A stretch of DNA of 43,666 nucleotides from the IMG/VR virus record IMGVR_UViG_3300044616_001534, positions 1 to 43,666 of that record; one strand, given 5' to 3'. The stretch is from a virus. Each line of letters starts with the position of its first letter. Within the stretch, counting starts at the first letter, position 1. The notes beneath the pieces were generated by a model. The model did no database searches and was not told the DNA's origin. It saw nothing but the letters and a program-made list of their open reading frames with translations. Both the position numbers and the translations under genes were made by a program. Positions 41,876 through 43,666 of the stretch are shown here, one piece after another.

Positions 41876-42185
41876 CTGTTGACTGCAACACTTCAGGGCA
41901 ATCATCCCAACAGTTACCCCAATCGGATAACTCTGCATAGGTTTTATCTAGTAAAACCAGGACTGTAGTAGCCATATCGGTGTAGTAGCCATATCGGTCG
42001 TTTTTCATATCAAATAAAACTCCGACCTGTTTACAGCCGCCAGTACCTATAACTTCCCAGTCAACAACGTCAATACCAAAACCCAAAGCGTCAAATTCAT
42101 CAACGCGATTTAATACCAGTTCAATAGCTTCAGGCTCGAAATCATCGGTTTCAGATACCAAGTCTTCTAGTGTTAGTTCGTTCAT
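41868..42185 (-). CDS. Acidic hypothetical protein, 105 aa
   Basis: Residues 1-60 are acidic (LEDLVSETDDFEPEAIELV) and then beta-like (DALGFGIDVVDWEVIGTGGC). Residues 68-80 (NDRYGYYTDMATT) are encoded by a 17-base tandem duplication. Without the second copy the frame would end shortly as YYSPGFTR, so the acidic C-terminus (AELSDWGNCWDDCPEV) is read only because of the duplicated unit. The 3' end overlaps the ribbon-helix-helix start. The function is unknown; a host-takeover or anti-restriction role is possible from its acidity, but unproven. Confidence 0.5.
   Translation of the reverse strand: MNELTLEDLVSETDDFEPEAIELVLNRVDEFDALGFGIDVVDWEVIGTGGCKQVGVLFDMKNDRYGYYTDMATTVLVLLDKTYAELSDWGNCWDDCPEVLQSTDE
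41965..41998. repeat. 17-bp exact tandem duplication in a coding region
   Basis: GTAGTAGCCATATCGGT occurs twice, end to end. Because 17 is not a multiple of 3, gain or loss of a unit switches the reading frame of the 105-residue gene. Confidence 0.9.
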
Positions 42186-42218
42186 GGCGTGTTCCTGTGT
42201 TGTTGTTTAATGGTTGCC

Positions 42219-42244
42219 AGCCCGTGCAACTTGTAGCACGGGCT
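42219..42244. terminator. Hairpin between two minus-strand small genes
   Basis: AGCCCGTGC (42219-42227) pairs with GCACGGGCT (42236-42244), with an 8-base loop. There is no T-run on the minus strand, so it may be an attenuator, processing site or leader of the 105-residue gene rather than a full terminator. Confidence 0.5.
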
Positions 42245-42255
42245 GTTATTGATTG

Positions 42256-42426
42256 CTAACTCAGATCCCCTTCATTTAGTGCTGCCCAGTATTTTTCGGC
42301 TGTAATGGTGTAAAGGTATTCGCCGTCGTTTGCGACCCAATAGCCGTCTTCTAGTCTTAGGTTTTGTAGCTTGTTTTGAGCTACAAATTTATTGACCTGT
42401 CCTGCGTTTAATCCATCAACTGACAT
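42256..42426 (-). CDS. Small hypothetical protein, 56 aa
   Basis: A 56-codon frame: MSVDGLNAGQVNKFVAQNKL, then LEDGYWVANDGEYLYTITAE, ending KYWAALNEGDLS. It has a good ribosome site (AGAGGA, about 9 bases before the ATG) and a strong promoter upstream. It reads as a compact soluble domain. No family is recognised. It heads the minus-strand cluster with the acidic and ribbon-helix-helix genes. Confidence 0.6.
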   Translation of the reverse strand: MSVDGLNAGQVNKFVAQNKLQNLRLEDGYWVANDGEYLYTITAEKYWAALNEGDLS

Positions 42427-42458
42427 ACCGTTTTTCCTCTGTGTGTTTTAATAATTTA

Positions 42459-42488
42459 GTTATAGCATAGGGCTTTTAGGTTTGTCAA
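42459..42488 (-). promoter_or_regulatory. Sigma-70-type promoter for the minus-strand small-gene cluster
   Basis: On the minus strand TTGACA (complement of 42483-42488) and TATAAC (complement of 42459-42464) are 18 bases apart, about 33 bases upstream of the ATG at 42426. Confidence 0.65.
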
Positions 42489-42528
42489 TAGGTAATCTAA
42501 AATTCTTTTTAGGACTGAATTGGACACC

Positions 42529-42555
42529 AAAAAAAACACGGGTTTAACTCCGTGC
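42529..42555 (-). terminator. Terminator downstream of the zinc-ribbon gene
   Basis: Minus-strand stem CACGG / CCGTG (42550-42554 with 42537-42541), loop AGTTAAAC, followed by eight T. It is almost the same hairpin as at 24868-24895. Confidence 0.75.
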
Positions 42556-42728
42556 CTTTTGGTTGTTATGTGGCGATCGCGAAATTATTGTAGCTCGATG
42601 AGATAAGATCATCTATTAGTGAACCTCGGTACTAGGTTAACGATTGCATTGTTTCTTGACTAATTTGATACTAGGTGAACTCACGTCCCCGAATGCAGAA
42701 ACATTGCGGGGACGCTTATTATAACAAT

Positions 42729-43160
42729 TTAATCAGTCCCAAACTTTTCCCTGAGTGCCAACATAGCTTTTTTCTTCTTATGTCTGAGATATGATTCGGC
42801 ATCGGTCAGGTTCCGACCTGGATAGATTCTCGGCCTCCCTACGGGCTTGGGGTCTGAGGTCGTGATTTTCTCATGGATTCTCGGTCGCCCCTCTGGTTTG
42901 GGATTTGAAATTTGGGACGCTCCGCAGGGTGTACAGCGCCACTTCTGCCTCCCGTCCGAATGAACCCCGTTTTTTTTCATCTTGTGTCCGCACTTTGGAC
43001 ATGGCGGGTTTTTCTTGGCTTCATTGGATTTTCGATTCCGTAACCAACAGGGATTGCAGAAATACTTTTGTTTTCCGGTTGGCGTTATCCCAGACTTCCA
43101 CATCTTCCCACCGCAAGTTAAGCAGCGCGGGTTGTATTTTTCCGTGTTATCTTTGTCCAT
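42729..43160 (-). CDS. Double zinc-ribbon protein with AT-hooks, 143 aa
   Basis: Two Cys4 zinc ribbons: residues 13-35 (CLTCGGKMWKSG ... YFCNPC) and about 53-79 (CPKCGHKMKKNG ... WRCTPC), similar to the InsA-type ribbons of IS1 and related transposon-derived DNA-binding proteins. Two AT-hook-like repeats follow: PKPEGRPRIHE and PKPVGRPRIYPGR. The C-terminus is a basic helix (AESYLRHKKKKAMLALREKF). This combination indicates a DNA-binding protein that prefers A+T-rich DNA; it could act in regulation or be transposon-derived. There is no transposase beside it. A terminator lies about 170 bases downstream. Confidence 0.7.
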   Translation of the reverse strand: MDKDNTEKYNPRCLTCGGKMWKSGITPTGKQKYFCNPCWLRNRKSNEAKKNPPCPKCGHKMKKNGVHSDGRQKWRCTPCGASQISNPKPEGRPRIHEKITTSDPKPVGRPRIYPGRNLTDAESYLRHKKKKAMLALREKFGTD

Positions 43161-43226
43161 TAGTAGCCTGTTCTGTAGGTTTACTCAAGTCCCCAGATGT
43201 GGCAAAACATCGTGGGGATAATTCTT

Positions 43227-43460
43227 CTATGTCAATACAATTGTAGCCGGATAAATTGCCATGTAATCGTTTTCACCTAAGCTAATTTTCTGCTGCTCAA
43301 CTAAAGTAAAAATTGCAAACCAAAATACTTTTTCACTCAATCCCAAATCCTTCTGAGCTTTAGAGGGATAGATAAATACTGCCCTCTTTCCTAGGAATTG
43401 AGGGATTAACCATTTTTCCACAATGGTGATCGCATTCTCTAGTTCTTGAGTATTAATCAT
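43227..43460 (-). CDS. Hypothetical protein, 77 aa
   Basis: A compact helical protein: MINTQELENAITIVEKWLIP, then RAVFIYPSKAQKDLGLSEKV and FWFAIFTLVEQQKISLGEND. It resembles a winged-helix-sized domain but has no clear family. It is divergent from the partial gene at 43526 across 65 A+T-rich bases containing TATAAT on each strand. Confidence 0.5.
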   Translation of the reverse strand: MINTQELENAITIVEKWLIPQFLGKRAVFIYPSKAQKDLGLSEKVFWFAIFTLVEQQKISLGENDYMAIYPATIVLT

Positions 43461-43525
43461 AATTTAATCAGCACAAAACTATTGTTTTATTATATAATAT
43501 AAACAGTTCTAAATGCTAACAAAAT
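43461..43525. promoter_or_regulatory. Divergent promoter region
   Basis: A very A+T-rich gap with TATAAT on the plus strand (43493-43498) and on the minus strand (complement of 43489-43494). No clear -35 boxes. Confidence 0.4.
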
Positions 43526-43666
43526 ATGGCGATCGCAACGAACCTAAACCAAAGAATAGAAGGGCAAAAACTTCTATTCACGGCTGCCACTGATACTATG
43601 ATTATCGGGGGAATGGTTAGCAATCTTTCTGTAACGGATGCCTACTTTAGCTTAAAACCTTTTATG
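43526..43666 (+). CDS. Hypothetical protein, partial (3' end outside window)
   Basis: 47 codons from an ATG to the window edge with no stop: MAIATNLNQRIEGQKLLFTA, then ATDTMIIGGMVSNLSVTDAY and FSLKPFM. The start contains a HIP1 site (GCGATCGC encodes Ala-Ile-Ala). It may be a tail or neck protein, but the visible part shows no family. There is a candidate TATAAT about 30 bases upstream and no clear ribosome site. Confidence 0.55.
   Translation, partial: MAIATNLNQRIEGQKLLFTAATDTMIIGGMVSNLSVTDAYFSLKPFM

Larger units (their letters stand above)
42427..42728. other. 302-bp gene-free regulatory region
   Basis: No gene is visible. It contains the minus-strand promoter, the terminator at 42529-42555, a HIP1 site (42573-42580), the repeated octamers GTGAACCT (42619), AGGTTAAC (42634) and AGGTGAAC (42673) that look like repressor operators, and a hairpin at about 42686-42713 (8-bp stem CGTCCCCG / CGGGGACG with an inner AATG/CATT stem and loop CAGAAA) resembling the antirepressor leader hairpins. 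Confidence 0.5.

Noticed and set aside
42729-43160. Insertion sequence (IS1-like) because of InsA-type zinc ribbons
   Set aside because: No transposase frame, terminal inverted repeats or target duplication are visible around it.
1-43666. Closed circular genome across the window ends
   Set aside because: Joining the ends gives short stops in both cut genes (12 and 4 codons after the junction), so circularity at this point is not supported, though it cannot be excluded.

Overview
This window is part of a tailed double-stranded DNA phage (Caudoviricetes) or prophage of a cyanobacterium. The phage assignment rests on an uninterrupted set of virion genes: terminase, portal, MuF-type head protein, capsid, tail tube, tape measure and hub. 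The cyanobacterial assignment rests on at least 17 copies of the octamer GCGATCGC (HIP1), about 0.7 of which would be expected by chance. The DNA is A+T-rich. I see no tRNA, rRNA, CRISPR array, insertion sequence, integrase, replication or lysis gene. A 2,234-residue tape measure with no recognisable sheath protein suggests a long non-contractile tail. The gene at each end is cut by the window.

Layout. 1-4379 is mostly on the minus strand: three appendage-like or unknown genes, a small plus-strand gene, a DUF935/Mu gp29-like portal and an Xre-type regulator. 4396-24192 is one long plus-strand structural operon. It holds a putative prohead protease, a tandem array of about ten small paralogous proteins (5325-8723), a scaffold-like acidic protein, decoration-like and gpE-like capsid proteins, head-tail connectors, tail tube, a tail assembly chaperone with a probable -1 frameshift, a gpS/gpG-like completion protein and the tape measure. 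24320-31747 mixes two antirepressor-like regulators, a tail-hub-like gene (minus), three small genes and a DPPA-type DNA methyltransferase. 31777-38431 (minus) carries a MuF-type head protein fused to about 1,200 residues of coiled coil, the large terminase and a small terminase that lacks an ATG. 38498-43666 is an accessory region: a ParB-methyltransferase fusion, a PD-(D/E)XK nuclease beside a methyltransferase remnant, a third antirepressor-like gene, small minus-strand genes, a zinc-ribbon/AT-hook protein and two terminal genes.

How it fits together. Small and large terminase, portal and MuF protein package DNA into a shell made from the capsid, scaffold and protease products. The connector genes join head to tail, and tube, chaperone, tape measure and hub build the tail. 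The methyltransferases would modify phage DNA. The regulators probably control the lytic decision, and two of them share a covarying hairpin in their 5' leaders.

The most unusual feature is the 5325-8723 array. Its members share a basic C-terminal tail (consensus F-[IT]-R-R-R-R-[ST]-K-x-G-K-x-V-V-E-x-V-R-R), often preceded by a Gly/Ala-rich hydrophobic helix. Many start MI[IV]VRR, followed by an A-x-F-[GAS] motif at residues 12-21. The same A-x-F motif, with an RRRK tail, appears in the neighbouring protease and in the 588-residue protein. I infer a set of capsid-internal, protease-processed proteins, some of which are decayed or recently duplicated.
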